A DNA stretch of 64,000 nt. It comes from Acidipropionibacterium virtanenii (GTDB taxonomy: Bacteria; Actinomycetota; Actinomycetes; Propionibacteriales; Propionibacteriaceae). Under the pieces are notes generated by a model that was not told the origin of the DNA, did not search any database, and worked only from the letters and a program-made list of their open reading frames with translations. The position numbers were made by a program, and so were the translations under genes. The stretch covers positions 124,001 to 188,000 of the forward strand of contig NZ_CP025198.1 of the NCBI RefSeq assembly GCF_003325455.1. Reading direction: 5' to 3'. Below, piece by piece: positions 33,660 to 42,655 of the stretch (position 1 is the first letter of the stretch; each line of letters begins with the position of its first letter).

Positions 33660-35333
33660 ATGGATGAGAACACGAACCTCCCCGGCGGACATTCCGGGTC
33701 CGGGGAGACGAACGGATCGACGTCGTCGTCGAGCTGGTGGGACAACCTCGGCCCTGAGCAGTCCCGATCCTCGGGCCCGCAGCCCTCGGCCCCGCAGCCC
33801 TCGGCCTCGCAGTACGGCCAGCAGGGCAGCCGGCAGGGGGAGCCGGGGCACTCCTCGCCGGGGAACCCGGCCGCTGACGGGTCGGCGTCGCAGGGGAGCC
33901 CGTGGGCGGCCTCGAACAGCCGATCCGGGTTCTCATCCGGCAACTCCTGGCCCCAGCAGCCGTCCCAATCCCAGCAGACCCAGCCGGTCCCTCCGCAGTA
34001 CCCCTCGCAGCCCCGGCGGCCGAACCCGCAGGGCTGGGGGTCGGCTTCCTACTCCCAGCAGAGTTATGGCCCTTATCCGGGCTATCAGGCCCAGCCGCAG
34101 CCCGGTCAGGGACCAGTGGGCCAGGGCACGGTGGGACAGAGCGCCATGGGTCAGGGCGCCATGGGTCAGGGCACAATGGGGCAGCCGTCCGGACAGGCTC
34201 CCGTTCAACAGGCCACGCCACGCAGGACCAAGGGCCTCAAGGCCGGTGCCGTGGCGCTGGTCGCGGTGCTCGCCGCCGGAGCGGGCGGCCTGTCGGGATG
34301 GGCGGTCAACGCCGGCAGCGGGCATGACTCGGCTGCGGCGTCGCCGTCTGCGACCGTCACCAAGGTGGTGCAGGGCAATTCCTCGGCCCCGGACTGGACG
34401 GCCACCGCCTCGGCCGTCTCCGACTCCGTGGTCTCCATCAGCATCACCTCGGGCAGTGGAAAGGCCGCCGGCTCGGGGGTCGTGCTGGACGCCAAGGGCA
34501 ACATCGTCACCAACAACCACGTGGTCTCATCCGCCGCGGGGGGCGACATCCAGGTCTCCCTCGGCGACAAGACCTACACCGCCACCGTCGTGGGCACCGA
34601 CGCCTCCAGCGATCTGGCCGTGATCAGGCTCAGCTCTCCTCCCAAAGACCTCAAGCCGATCAGCTTCGCCGACAGCGACAAGCTGTCGGTGGGGGCCCCG
34701 GTGATGGCGATCGGCAATCCGCTGGGGCTGTCCGGATCGGTCACCACGGGCATCATCAGTGCCCTCAATCGCCCGGTCTCCACCTCCTCCAGCGAGCAGC
34801 AGGACGAGTCCGGCTCCGATGTCGTGGTGACCAATGCCATCCAGACCAGCGCCCCGATCAACCCTGGCAACTCCGGCGGTGCCCTGGTGAACGCCAGCGG
34901 TGCGCTCATCGGCATCAACTCGTCCATCGCCAGCCTGTCGTCCGGCTCCTCCTCGTCGCAGTCGGGAAGCATCGGCATCGGCTTCGCGATCCCGGCCAAC
35001 CTGGTCAAGAACATCACCGGCCAGCTCATCTCCACCGGCAAGGCCAAGCACGCCTTCCTGGGACTCACCACCCAGGATGCGACCGCCACCCTCGACGGTG
35101 TGCAGGTGAGCGGGGCCGGCGTCCGGTCGTTGCAGTCCGGGTCGCCCGCCGACAAGGCAGGGATGAAGGAGGGCGACGTCGTCATCAAGATGAACTCGAC
35201 CACCGTCACCTCCGGGGAGGGGCTCGTGGGCCTGGTGCGATCCCGCCAGGTGGGGGAGAAGGTGACCCTCACCCTGGTGCGCGACGGATCGGAGCAGAAG
35301 GTGAGCGCCACCCTGGCCGCCGCACAGGAGTGA
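33660..35333 (+). CDS. HtrA/DegP-like membrane-anchored serine protease with PDZ domain
   Basis: 557 residues. A long disordered N-terminus (~180 residues, Ser/Gln/Pro/Gly-rich, cytosolic) precedes one membrane helix (AVALVAVLAAGAGGLSGWAV), then a trypsin-like domain with catalytic His287 (TNNHVVS), Asp318 (SSDLAVIRL) and Ser405 (NPGNSGGAL), and a C-terminal PDZ (SPADKAGMKEGDVVIKMN). It degrades or refolds damaged extracytoplasmic proteins. ATG 33660 has AGGAG 12 bases away; the longer GTG form at 33582 abuts the LppM stop and its N-terminus looks non-coding. Confidence 0.92.
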   Translation: MDENTNLPGGHSGSGETNGSTSSSSWWDNLGPEQSRSSGPQPSAPQPSASQYGQQGSRQGEPGHSSPGNPAADGSASQGSPWAASNSRSGFSSGNSWPQQPSQSQQTQPVPPQYPSQPRRPNPQGWGSASYSQQSYGPYPGYQAQPQPGQGPVGQGTVGQSAMGQGAMGQGTMGQPSGQAPVQQATPRRTKGLKAGAVALVAVLAAGAGGLSGWAVNAGSGHDSAAASPSATVTKVVQGNSSAPDWTATASAVSDSVVSISITSGSGKAAGSGVVLDAKGNIVTNNHVVSSAAGGDIQVSLGDKTYTATVVGTDASSDLAVIRLSSPPKDLKPISFADSDKLSVGAPVMAIGNPLGLSGSVTTGIISALNRPVSTSSSEQQDESGSDVVVTNAIQTSAPINPGNSGGALVNASGALIGINSSIASLSSGSSSSQSGSIGIGFAIPANLVKNITGQLISTGKAKHAFLGLTTQDATATLDGVQVSGAGVRSLQSGSPADKAGMKEGDVVIKMNSTTVTSGEGLVGLVRSRQVGEKVTLTLVRDGSEQKVSATLAAAQE

Positions 35334-35336
35334 CGT

Positions 35337-35401
35337 GACGATTTTTTTCGTTCCGGACCCCCTGAATCGACGGTGGCGATGCCGAATCAGAGGTTCCGGA
35401 A
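35337..35401. repeat. Palindrome, family E copy 1, at the 3' end of a nuclease gene
   Basis: TTCCGGACCCCCTGAATCGAC and its partner (35352-35372 / 35381-35401) pair with a few mismatches; the left arm is extended by ATTTTTTTCG without a complement on the right. The T-run precedes rather than follows the stem, so it is not a terminator for either neighbour. The nuclease stop TGA (35389-35387) lies in the right arm. Confidence 0.8.
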
Positions 35402-36343
35402 GGAGTTTGTGCACCTCCAGAAGGGTGCATACGCCTGATACACCACCAACGGCAGGGCGCTGGGGCGGTGCGGACGGTACAGGCGGCAGCACAGGTCGTG
35501 CGGGAAGTCGTTCGGGTTCCGGCGCAGCTGCTTGGGAGTGACAGGCAGGAGAGTCCACCCCGCCGCCGCGAACCAGCGGGTTCGGCGGGCGTCCTCAGCG
35601 AATGCTCGGGCATTGTTGTGGTACTGCTCGCTGGCCACTTCGACTCCCAGCTTCTCGGCCTCGAAGGCGGCATCGGGATGTCGCTTCCTGATTGTCTGGA
35701 CGCCGTCCTCGAGCACCGGCAGGAACACCGGGAGATTACCTTTCCATCCCTTGATGCCAGCGATCCGGAGCAGCTCGTGGAGCTCGAGTTCCGCTACCGA
35801 CCACGGACTCTCGGAGATGTATCGCAGCGTCTTGTCCATGAGCCGCGCGTCGGGGTGGTGCCGCAGAAGCTCTCGGGCCCGTGTCATCGCCTCGGGGGTC
35901 ACCTTGTCCTCGCGTATTGCATCACAGATCGGCGCCCAGTCCCCCCGGCTGCCGAGGAACAACGCCGATGCCGCTGTGCTCGCCATCGAGCCGTGCTCGG
36001 TGTCGAGCTTCAACTCGCCGGGCAGCCGGCAGTTGTGGAACCGGAGCCGGCCACGGTCCCGGAGCTCGTACGGGAGGAGCGCGTCGACGACCGGAGCCGC
36101 AAGATCGGGTAGCCCTTGGAGGCGCAGCGCCGCTCTGCCGGTGACGACCGAGGACGGTCTCCAGAGCCAGTTCGCCAGGACCCAGGCGCTGGGGTCCGCC
36201 TGGACGCCCGGTGACATGACGATGCGGGGCAATGGACGCAGGACGAGCCCGTCCACCGCGGCTCGTGCCGCCTGGCGGGCCAGGGGCCCGGAGGGAGGGA
36301 TCCGGAGGACGGGGGCGCGTTCCAGCAGCTCAAGTAGTTCCAT
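35387..36343 (-). CDS. Second DUF559-type endonuclease-domain protein
   Basis: 318 residues. The N-terminal 200 residues differ from the 22-kb protein but have the same plan (VVTGRAALRLQGLP, a promoter-binding-like helical domain). The C-terminus has DUF559/Vsr-like features: FEAEKLGVEVASEQYHNN with the acidic pair, FAEDARRTRWFAAAGWTLLPV and a final basic helix region. Start ATG 36343 with GAGG immediately before it. Bracketed by family E palindromes; the final residues (NSFRNL) and the stop are encoded in the palindrome. No partner gene is adjacent. Confidence 0.68.
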   Translation of the reverse strand: MELLELLERAPVLRIPPSGPLARQAARAAVDGLVLRPLPRIVMSPGVQADPSAWVLANWLWRPSSVVTGRAALRLQGLPDLAAPVVDALLPYELRDRGRLRFHNCRLPGELKLDTEHGSMASTAASALFLGSRGDWAPICDAIREDKVTPEAMTRARELLRHHPDARLMDKTLRYISESPWSVAELELHELLRIAGIKGWKGNLPVFLPVLEDGVQTIRKRHPDAAFEAEKLGVEVASEQYHNNARAFAEDARRTRWFAAAGWTLLPVTPKQLRRNPNDFPHDLCCRLYRPHRPSALPLVVYQAYAPFWRCTNSFRNL

Positions 36344-36431
36344 ACCTCAGTTATCGCTGTCGGCCCCTTGATTTGTCGGCTGAGTTCGACCCTGTGGAAA
36401 ACGTCGACGGACGCTTGTGGATAACTTCGGT

Positions 36432-36506
36432 GACACTTTTTCGTTCCAGAACCGCTGAAACCGGCGCACCGGCGCCTCTTCAAGGGATCTGGGACGAAAA
36501 AATGTC
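36432..36506. repeat. Palindrome, family E copy 2, 5' side of the second nuclease gene
   Basis: 28-bp arms (36432-36459 and 36479-36506) pair at 23 positions; core TTTTTCGTTCCAGAACC / TTTTTTCGTCCCAGATCC on the complement. A third copy with perfect 23-bp arms is at 60103-60183. Confidence 0.85.
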
Positions 36507-36622
36507 GGGGCGGGGTGGTGGTGACGCGGCGGAGGAGGTCGCGGGGCGGGGCGGAAGATGTTGAAGGGTGGTGGCGGAGCCGGGGCGGAAGACGTTGCGG
36601 GGCGGGGTGGTGGTGACGGGGC
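36507..36622. repeat. G-rich imperfect repeat block
   Basis: The plus strand has runs GGGGCGGGGTGGTGGTGACG at both ends and a repeated CGGGGCGGAAGA(T/C)GTTG between. Several G-runs are close enough for G-quadruplex formation. It abuts the stop of the SorC regulator (36623). Confidence 0.6.
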
Positions 36623-37573
36623 TCACATGAGGTCGAGCACAGCTCGGGCGGTCTCGTCATCGACCACCAGGTCCGTGGCCACCCGTGCCCGCAGCGCGGC
36701 CAGCAGCACTCTCGCCTTGGCCTTCCCGGCCACCACGCAGACCCGGCGCGGCACCTTCCGCAGCTGGTGGGGACTCATTCCGGTCGCCCTCTCGTTGAAG
36801 GGGATGTCGGCATATGACCCGTCGGCCTTGAGGAAGACGGTGTTGACGTCGCCGGCCACCCCGCTGGCCGCCAGCTCGGCCATCTCGGCGTCATCCAGAT
36901 AACCCGACGAGTACACGTGGGAGGGCACCGGCCCCTGAAGGGCCCCGATGCCGAAGATCGCCACGTCCAGGGTGCGCTGCTCCTTGAGGACCGACTGGAC
37001 GGCGCGTTCGCGCCACATCGCGGCCTTGGTCTCCGGGTTGTCGAAGAAGGCCGGGACCGGGAAGTGGACCACCTCCGCCTGGAAGGCCTGCCCCAACCGG
37101 GCCATCAGGTTTCCCACATAGGGGATCCCCGAGGTCGCCGGATTCGCCGCCCCGTTCATCTGGACCACCTTCACCCCGCGGACATCCTTCGGGATGACGT
37201 GCTGGGCCACCGCGTCCAGGGTGGTGCCCCAGGCGATCCCGATCGAGGTGCGGTCCTCCACCAGATCGGTGGTCAGCTGCCCGGCGATCCGCGCCACCTG
37301 GTCGAGCCGGTGCACGGCCGTGGTGCCCGAGCGCACCGGGACCACTGTGGTGCGCACCCCGAACATCCGCGAGAGCGACGTCCCGGCCCCGTTGCGGGCA
37401 CCTGTCGGCTGGGCGAGGCTGATCCTCACCAGGCCGGTCTCCCGGGCCTGCTTGAGCAGCCGCGAGACGGTCGACCGCGAGGTACCCAGGTGCTTGGCGA
37501 TGACGTCCATCGTCTCGCCCTGCAGGTAGTACATGGACGCGGCCGTCCAGACATCGTCCGCCCACTCGTTCAT
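36623..37573 (-). CDS. SorC-family sugar-responsive regulator, divergent to glpFK
   Basis: 316 residues. The N-terminal helix-turn-helix: YLQGETMDVIAKHLGTSRSTVSRLLKQARETGLV; the rest is the SorC sugar-phosphate-binding domain (SIGIAWGTTLDAVAQ, then VVQMNGAANPA, then FGIGALQGP and the ligand-loop region ERATGM). ATG 37573 has GGAGG seven bases upstream. Being divergent from glpF it probably controls the glycerol genes, using glycerol 3-phosphate or dihydroxyacetone phosphate; the ligand is inference. Confidence 0.88.
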   Translation of the reverse strand: MNEWADDVWTAASMYYLQGETMDVIAKHLGTSRSTVSRLLKQARETGLVRISLAQPTGARNGAGTSLSRMFGVRTTVVPVRSGTTAVHRLDQVARIAGQLTTDLVEDRTSIGIAWGTTLDAVAQHVIPKDVRGVKVVQMNGAANPATSGIPYVGNLMARLGQAFQAEVVHFPVPAFFDNPETKAAMWRERAVQSVLKEQRTLDVAIFGIGALQGPVPSHVYSSGYLDDAEMAELAASGVAGDVNTVFLKADGSYADIPFNERATGMSPHQLRKVPRRVCVVAGKAKARVLLAALRARVATDLVVDDETARAVLDLM

Positions 37574-37589
37574 TCTCTCTACCTCCTGC

Positions 37590-37605
37590 CTGCACGTTAG
37601 TGCAG
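37590..37605. promoter_or_regulatory. Palindromic candidate SorC operator
   Basis: CTGCAC-GTTA-GTGCAG, 17 bases before the SorC start. Nearby, TCGACGTGTT and TCGATGTTTG (37613-37634) form a direct repeat which could be a second binding half-site set. Confidence 0.5.
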
Positions 37606-37741
37606 AGCGAGCTTCGACGTGTTCATTCGATGTTTGACTAGGGGCTGCTCGGCCGAGGTTCGACCGAGCGGACTGCCTCCCGCGTCCTGGCGTGGGTGCC
37701 TCGCGGGCATGCACGAAGTGGGAGCCTCGCAGTTCACAGGA

Positions 37742-37764
37742 GTGGTGTCAACGCCTGACACCAC
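37742..37764 (+). promoter_or_regulatory. Perfect 9-bp hairpin in the glpF leader
   Basis: GTGGTGTCA-ACGCC-TGACACCAC ends seven bases before the glpF ribosome site AGGAG. It is an exact inverted repeat; it could be an operator or an RNA hairpin affecting translation of glpF. Confidence 0.55.
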
Positions 37765-37780
37765 AGAATCAGGAGTGACA

Positions 37781-38533
37781 ATGATCAGTCCGTTAGCGGT
37801 ACCCATCGCCACAATCTTCGGGTCGGAGTTCCTCGGCACGATGATCCTCATCATTCTTGGTGTGGGCGTCGTGGCCAACAACCTTCTTCCAAAGACAAAG
37901 GGCCATGACAACGCTCCCGGATCCCTCCAGATCAACTGGGGCTGGGGTTTCGGCGTCATGTTCGGTGTGTATGGAGCCTACAAGACCGGCGGGCATCTGA
38001 ATCCCGCCGTCACCATCGGCCTGTGGGTCTCCGGTAAGGAGCTGGCCCCCGGCATCCCGGCCACCGCCGCGAACATGGCCACCTACATCGTCGCTCAGTT
38101 CGCCGGCGCCTTCGTCGGTGCCGTGATCGCCTGGCTGGCCTACAAGCAGCACTACGACGAGGACTGCGACCCCGCCCTCAAGCTGGGCACCTTCGCCACC
38201 GGCCCCGAGATCCGCAACCCGTTCTGGAACACCCTCACCGAGGTCATCGGCACCTGGGTGCTGGTGATCTGGGTCATCATCTCCGGCTACACGGAGGGCA
38301 CCACGATCGGTCCGCTCGGCGTCGCCCTGCTGATCGTCGCGATCGGCGCCTCCCTCGGTGGACCCACCGGATACGCCATCAACCCCGCCCGAGACCTCGC
38401 ACCCCGCCTCGCCCACGCCGTCCTGCCCATCAAGGGCAAGGGGGGATCCGACTGGGGCTACGCCTGGGTGCCGATCGTCGGCCCGATGATCGGCGGCGTC
38501 CTCGCCGGTCTCACGTACATCATCTTCTGGTGA
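37781..38533 (+). CDS. glpF: Glycerol uptake facilitator (aquaglyceroporin)
   Basis: Channel letting glycerol enter the cell by diffusion. 250 residues with six helices and the two pore half-helices: HLNPAVTIG and INPARDLAPRL; Asp after the second NPAR marks glycerol-type channels. ATG 37781 with AGGAG at a good distance. First gene of the glp pair, divergent from SorC. Confidence 0.95.
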   Translation: MISPLAVPIATIFGSEFLGTMILIILGVGVVANNLLPKTKGHDNAPGSLQINWGWGFGVMFGVYGAYKTGGHLNPAVTIGLWVSGKELAPGIPATAANMATYIVAQFAGAFVGAVIAWLAYKQHYDEDCDPALKLGTFATGPEIRNPFWNTLTEVIGTWVLVIWVIISGYTEGTTIGPLGVALLIVAIGASLGGPTGYAINPARDLAPRLAHAVLPIKGKGGSDWGYAWVPIVGPMIGGVLAGLTYIIFW

Positions 38534-38862
38534 TGACAACCGGTGACGCCGTCCGTCGCAGTTCGGCGGCGATTCGCACCGGTAGGGCATGATGGGGCGG
38601 GGGCTGCGGTGACGGCGACCCCTGCCGACAACTGAATATGTCGACAACTGAAGAACGGGTACGACGGGTCGGACGCGGTGATGCGGGCCGACCCACCGGA
38701 TCCGGACAACTGGTCGGGAGCCGAGCAGGGCTCCCAGGACCACGCATAAGCCGCACACGCCGGGCGCATGAAGCACCCGGACCGCCCCCGGGAGCCACTC
38801 CGGCGCCCGATCGACCCCCGGGCGTCGCGGCGCCCGAGAATCGACACAGAAAGGCTTCACCC
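38534..38862. other. glpF-glpK spacer with an 11-bp direct repeat
   Basis: The 329-bp gap has no gene. CGACAACTGAA occurs twice with a 16-base period (38626-38636 and 38642-38652) and could be an activator or SorC half-site pair giving glpK its own promoter. GC-rich inverted repeats around 38537-38575 may end the glpF message. The stretch from 38660 to 38840 shows nothing. Confidence 0.4.
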
Positions 38863-40392
38863 ATGAGCGAGCAGCAGTACATCCTGGCCATTGACGAGGG
38901 GACCACCTCCGCCAGGGCCATCGTCTTCGACCACTCCGGCCACGTCGTGGCCATCGGCCAGCAGGAGTTCGAGCAGATCCTGCCCCGCGCCGGATGGGTC
39001 GAGCACAACCCGGTCGAGATCATGACAGCAGTCAACGAGGTCGTCGGCCAGGCCTTGGTGAAGGCCGGGATCAACCGCCACCAGCTCGCCGCGGTCGGCG
39101 TCACCAACCAGCGCGAGACCACCGTGGTGTGGGACAAGAACACCGGCGAGCCGGTCTACAACGCCATCGTCTGGCAGGACGGCCGCACCGGAGCGATCGT
39201 CGACGAGATCGCCGGCGGCGATACTCTGGGCACCGAGCGCTACCGCCAGATCACCGGCGAGAACATCTCGAACTACCCCTCGGCCCCCAAGATCAAGTGG
39301 ATCCTCGACAACGTCGACGGAGCGCGCGAGCGCGCCGAGGCCGGCGACCTGCTCTTCGGCACCGCCGACTCCTGGGTCGTGTGGAACCTCACCGGTGGCG
39401 TCAACGGCGGAGTCCACGTCACCGATGTCACGAATGCCTCCCGCACCCTGCTGATGGACGTCCGCGAGCTCACCTGGCGCGAGGACATCTGCAAGGACTT
39501 CGGCATCCCGACGTCGATGCTGCCCGAGATCAAGTCCTCCTCCGAGATCTACGGCTACGGCGCGAAGAACAGTCTGCTGATCGACACCCCGATCGCCGGC
39601 ATCCTCGGTGACCAGCAGGCCGCGACCTTCGGCCAGGCCTGCTTCGAGTCCGGCAACGTCAAGAACACCTACGGCACCGGCTGCTTCGTGCTCATGAACA
39701 CCGGCACCGAGCCCGTCTTCTCCAAGAACGGCCTGCTCACCACCGTCTGCTACAAGCTCGGCGATCAGAAGACCGTCTACGCCCTCGAGGGCTCTGTGGC
39801 CGTCGCCGGATCCCTGGTCCAGTGGCTGCGCGACAACCTGCGGATGATCGACTCCGCCCCGGAGATCGAGGAGCTGGCCAACACCGTCGAGGACAACGGC
39901 GGCGCGTACATCGTCCCCGCCTTCTCCGGCCTCTTCGCGCCGTACTGGCGCAACGAGGCCCGCGGCGCCCTCGTCGGCCTGACCCGCTACGTCAACCGCG
40001 GCCACCTGGCCCGTGCGGTCATCGAGGCCACGGCCTTCCAGACCCGCGACGTCGTCGGCGCCATGAACGCCGACTCCGGCGTCCCGATCACCGAGCTCAA
40101 GGTGGACGGCGGCATGACCGCCAACAACACCCTGATGCAGTTCCAGGCCGACCAGGTCGGTGTGCCGGTCATCCGTCCGGTGGTGGCCGAGACCACCGCC
40201 CTGGGTGCCGCCTACGCCGCCGGCATCGCCGTCGGGTTCTGGTCGGGCGAGCAGGACGTCATCGACAACTGGGCCGAGGACAAGCGCTGGGAGCCCAAGG
40301 GCGATCGTGAGGAGAACGACCGTCTCTACCGCAACTGGCAGAAGGCCGTCACCAAGACCTTCGACTGGGTCGACAAGGACGTGAAGGACTGA
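38863..40392 (+). CDS. glpK: Glycerol kinase
   Basis: Phosphorylates glycerol at the expense of ATP; with GlpF it traps glycerol for catabolism. 509 residues, full length. FGGY signatures: [18 protein letters not shown] (phosphate 1), [43 protein letters not shown], and [18 protein letters not shown] with [19 protein letters not shown] (FGGY_C). AGAAAGG precedes ATG 38863. An IS110 element follows within 350 bases. Confidence 0.97.
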   Translation: MSEQQYILAIDEGTTSARAIVFDHSGHVVAIGQQEFEQILPRAGWVEHNPVEIMTAVNEVVGQALVKAGINRHQLAAVGVTNQRETTVVWDKNTGEPVYNAIVWQDGRTGAIVDEIAGGDTLGTERYRQITGENISNYPSAPKIKWILDNVDGARERAEAGDLLFGTADSWVVWNLTGGVNGGVHVTDVTNASRTLLMDVRELTWREDICKDFGIPTSMLPEIKSSSEIYGYGAKNSLLIDTPIAGILGDQQAATFGQACFESGNVKNTYGTGCFVLMNTGTEPVFSKNGLLTTVCYKLGDQKTVYALEGSVAVAGSLVQWLRDNLRMIDSAPEIEELANTVEDNGGAYIVPAFSGLFAPYWRNEARGALVGLTRYVNRGHLARAVIEATAFQTRDVVGAMNADSGVPITELKVDGGMTANNTLMQFQADQVGVPVIRPVVAETTALGAAYAAGIAVGFWSGEQDVIDNWAEDKRWEPKGDREENDRLYRNWQKAVTKTFDWVDKDVKD

Positions 40393-40404
40393 GTTACCAG
40401 AGCT

Positions 40405-40420
40405 AAGGGGTCGACCCCTT
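40405..40420. terminator. 16-bp perfect palindrome after glpK
   Basis: AAGGGGTC-GACCCCTT directly follows the glpK stop by 12 bases. It may be a terminator, though it is loop-free as DNA and has no U-tract. Confidence 0.4.
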
Positions 40421-40638
40421 CGGAACCCCGGTCTCGCAACTCCGTGCGGGTCGGATCAGTGCCGCGGGCCACGACCCCTCCACGCTCGCCAGGGCTCGCT
40501 GCCTCCCCACCGAGAATGTAAGTGGCCTGTTGCCGGGTGTGACTCTTGACTCCCCTGACGGCCCCTTGGGGCCTGTCCTTCGAACGATGTGTCCACCCGG
40601 CGGCGGGTATGAAGCGTGGGCCGGCCGGGCATGACTTG

Positions 40639-41991
40639 ATAGGAGCATGACCGACACCAAGGTCTCCTCGGTGTGCTGTCTGCCTGCCCGGCCGACGCTT
40701 CCCATTGTGACATCTCACAGGGAGGCTGCCAGCCATGAGCGCCGACGTTCCAGTCCAACCACTACCGGTCGTCGCCGGGGTCGACACCCATTCCGAGACC
40801 CACTACGCCGCAGTCATCAGCGTCACGGGTCAGGAACTGGGCGCGGTCGAGTTCCAGACCACCGAGTCCGGCTACCGGGCCCTGGAGGCCTGGATCACCA
40901 GTCTCGGGCCCCTTCTACGAGTCGGGGTCGAGGGCACCGGCTCCTACGGGGCCGGGCTGACCCGCCACCTCCAGAAGGACGGGATCACCGTCCAGGAGGT
41001 CCTGCGCCCCGCCAGGCGACTGCGACGGATGAAAGGCAAGTCCGACAAGATCGATGCCTATGCCGCCGCCCGCACCGCCCTGTCCCAGGTCGCTCCGGTC
41101 GTCCCCAAGGCCGGCGACGGGCCGGTGGAGGCCCTGAGGGTCACCATGATGGCCTACCGCTCGGCGGTCAAGGCCCACACCGCCGCCGGCGCCCAGATCG
41201 GCTCCGTGCTGGTCACCGCCCCCGAGGAGATGCGGGCCCGCTACCGCGGCATGTCCGGCGAGCCGCTGGTGCGAGCCCTGGCGGCGGCACGCCAGCGTGC
41301 CGGCGAGGACGAGGTCGCCCGGGCCACCCGGACCACCCTGACCCGCCTGGCGCGCCGGTCCCAGTTCCTGGCCGACCAGAGCCAGGCCGCCGAGGACGAC
41401 CTGAAACGCCTGGTGACCCAGATCAACCCGGGGCTGCTCCAGGCCCGGGGAGTGGGTCCCGTCACCGCCGCGCAACTGCTGATCACCGCCGGGGACAACC
41501 CCGAACGCATCACCACCGAGGCCGGGTTCGCCGCCCTGTGCGGCACCAACCCGGTCCCGGCGTCCTCAGGCAGGACCACCCGTCACCGACTCAACAAGTC
41601 CGGGGACCGTCAGGCCAACTGGGCCCTCCAGATGATCGTGGAGAACCGGTTGTCCAACGACCACCGGACCATCGGCTACCAGACCCGCCGCATCAGGGAG
41701 GGCAAGACCAAGACCGAGATCAACCGGTGTCTCAAACGAGCCGTCGCCCGCGAGATGCACCACCTGATCGTCCACCCCCGACCACCGGTCGACGTCACAG
41801 ACCTGGGTCCCCGGCGCAAGGCCCTGAACATCACCCAGCTCCAGGCCGCCGACCACATGCGAGTGTCGAACGCGACACTCTCCCGGCTCGAACGTGGCAA
41901 GACCTTCGCCCCCGACCTCTACCACCAGTACACGCACTGGCTCACAGAACTTGAAAACCCCCAACAAACCTCTTGACACCCATAGGAGCAT
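40639..41991 (+). mobile_element. IS110-family insertion sequence (approximate ends)
   Basis: The transposase is complete and flanked by a 10-bp direct repeat ATAGGAGCAT (40639-40648, 41982-41991). Ends of IS110 elements lack inverted repeats, so these boundaries are a guess; the left end may lie as far as 40421. The stretch 40421-40638 has no gene and could hold the bridge-RNA part of a long left end. TTGACA at 41973-41978 faces outward at the right end, like the -35 element used to make a junction promoter in IS110 circles. Confidence 0.55.
40735..41976 (+). CDS. IS110-family transposase with a C-terminal XRE-like HTH
   Basis: 413 residues. The N-terminal DEDD domain has Asp17 (AGVDTHSETH), Glu in GVEGTGSYG and the Asp pair KSDKIDAYAAA; the transposase_20 domain has LLQARGVGPVTAAQLL and the catalytic-Ser region NPVPASSGRTTRH. 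After the usual end (MHHLIVHP) about 55 more residues carry a Cro/XRE-type helix-turn-helix (NITQLQAADHMRVSNATLSRLERGK). This extra domain may regulate the element's own promoter or its RNA-guided complex. The reading frame is intact, so the element may be active. Confidence 0.92.
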   Translation: MSADVPVQPLPVVAGVDTHSETHYAAVISVTGQELGAVEFQTTESGYRALEAWITSLGPLLRVGVEGTGSYGAGLTRHLQKDGITVQEVLRPARRLRRMKGKSDKIDAYAAARTALSQVAPVVPKAGDGPVEALRVTMMAYRSAVKAHTAAGAQIGSVLVTAPEEMRARYRGMSGEPLVRALAAARQRAGEDEVARATRTTLTRLARRSQFLADQSQAAEDDLKRLVTQINPGLLQARGVGPVTAAQLLITAGDNPERITTEAGFAALCGTNPVPASSGRTTRHRLNKSGDRQANWALQMIVENRLSNDHRTIGYQTRRIREGKTKTEINRCLKRAVAREMHHLIVHPRPPVDVTDLGPRRKALNITQLQAADHMRVSNATLSRLERGKTFAPDLYHQYTHWLTELENPQQTS

Positions 41992-42255
41992 CGAACGGGT
42001 GGGGTCGGCGGGCCCTGGCCTGTGTTTCCCTGTACCGCCTCGTGGCGGGGGTCTGCGTGCGGATTCGACATGGGTCGCGGTCCCCGTGCCCACACAAAGC
42101 TGTGTATTGACTTTTCGCCAGTAACTCCACGTTCATCCCCGTGCAGGAGGGCCAACGCAGGAGGAAGAGGCGCATAGCATCCACACAGGACACCGGTGGC
42201 GGGGAATGTGACGGAAAGGCTCCGGAAGGCGGGGCCTTCGTCCGGGTCCTGGCCG

Positions 42256-42531
42256 TTATTTGTGAGCGGCGGATGATCGGCTGATGCCCAGGCCCTTCCT
42301 GGTGTAATGGCTCGGTACGTTGGCTCCGAAGGTACCGGTGCTGGTGCGGTTGAGGAGCTCACCCAGGGGATCTCGGCCCTTCGCCCGGGTCGCCGCCTCG
42401 CGGACCTCCTGCTCATCGGCGATGGCTCCCAGCACCGATTCGACGACGTCGTCGGGGGCGGAGGGGGAGGGTTGGGAGGCGAGCAGTTCGCTCACCCATC
42501 CGGTGTCGGAGGGGATCTGGTCGAATCTCAT
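42256..42531 (-). CDS. Small cytosolic protein downstream of sigM, possible anti-sigma remnant
   Basis: 91 residues from ATG 42531 with AGGAGG five bases upstream. It contains SPSAPDDVVESVLGAIADEQ, similar to the N-terminal parts of actinobacterial SigM anti-sigma proteins, but has no zinc motif and no membrane helix, and ends SHYTRKGLGISRSSAAHK. In related genomes the gene after sigM encodes its anti-sigma factor; here only a short soluble form is seen. Function not established. Confidence 0.55.
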   Translation of the reverse strand: MRFDQIPSDTGWVSELLASQPSPSAPDDVVESVLGAIADEQEVREAATRAKGRDPLGELLNRTSTGTFGANVPSHYTRKGLGISRSSAAHK

Positions 42532-42655
42532 GGGGTCCTCCTGACGGGGTTGAGTGCGGGCGGGCACTTCTGATGGGACGCGGTCGGGGCCGGAACGGTT
42601 CCATGGGCGGGACGGGCCAGAGGGGTCCGGCTGCCGGGTGACGGCGTCATGGAGC

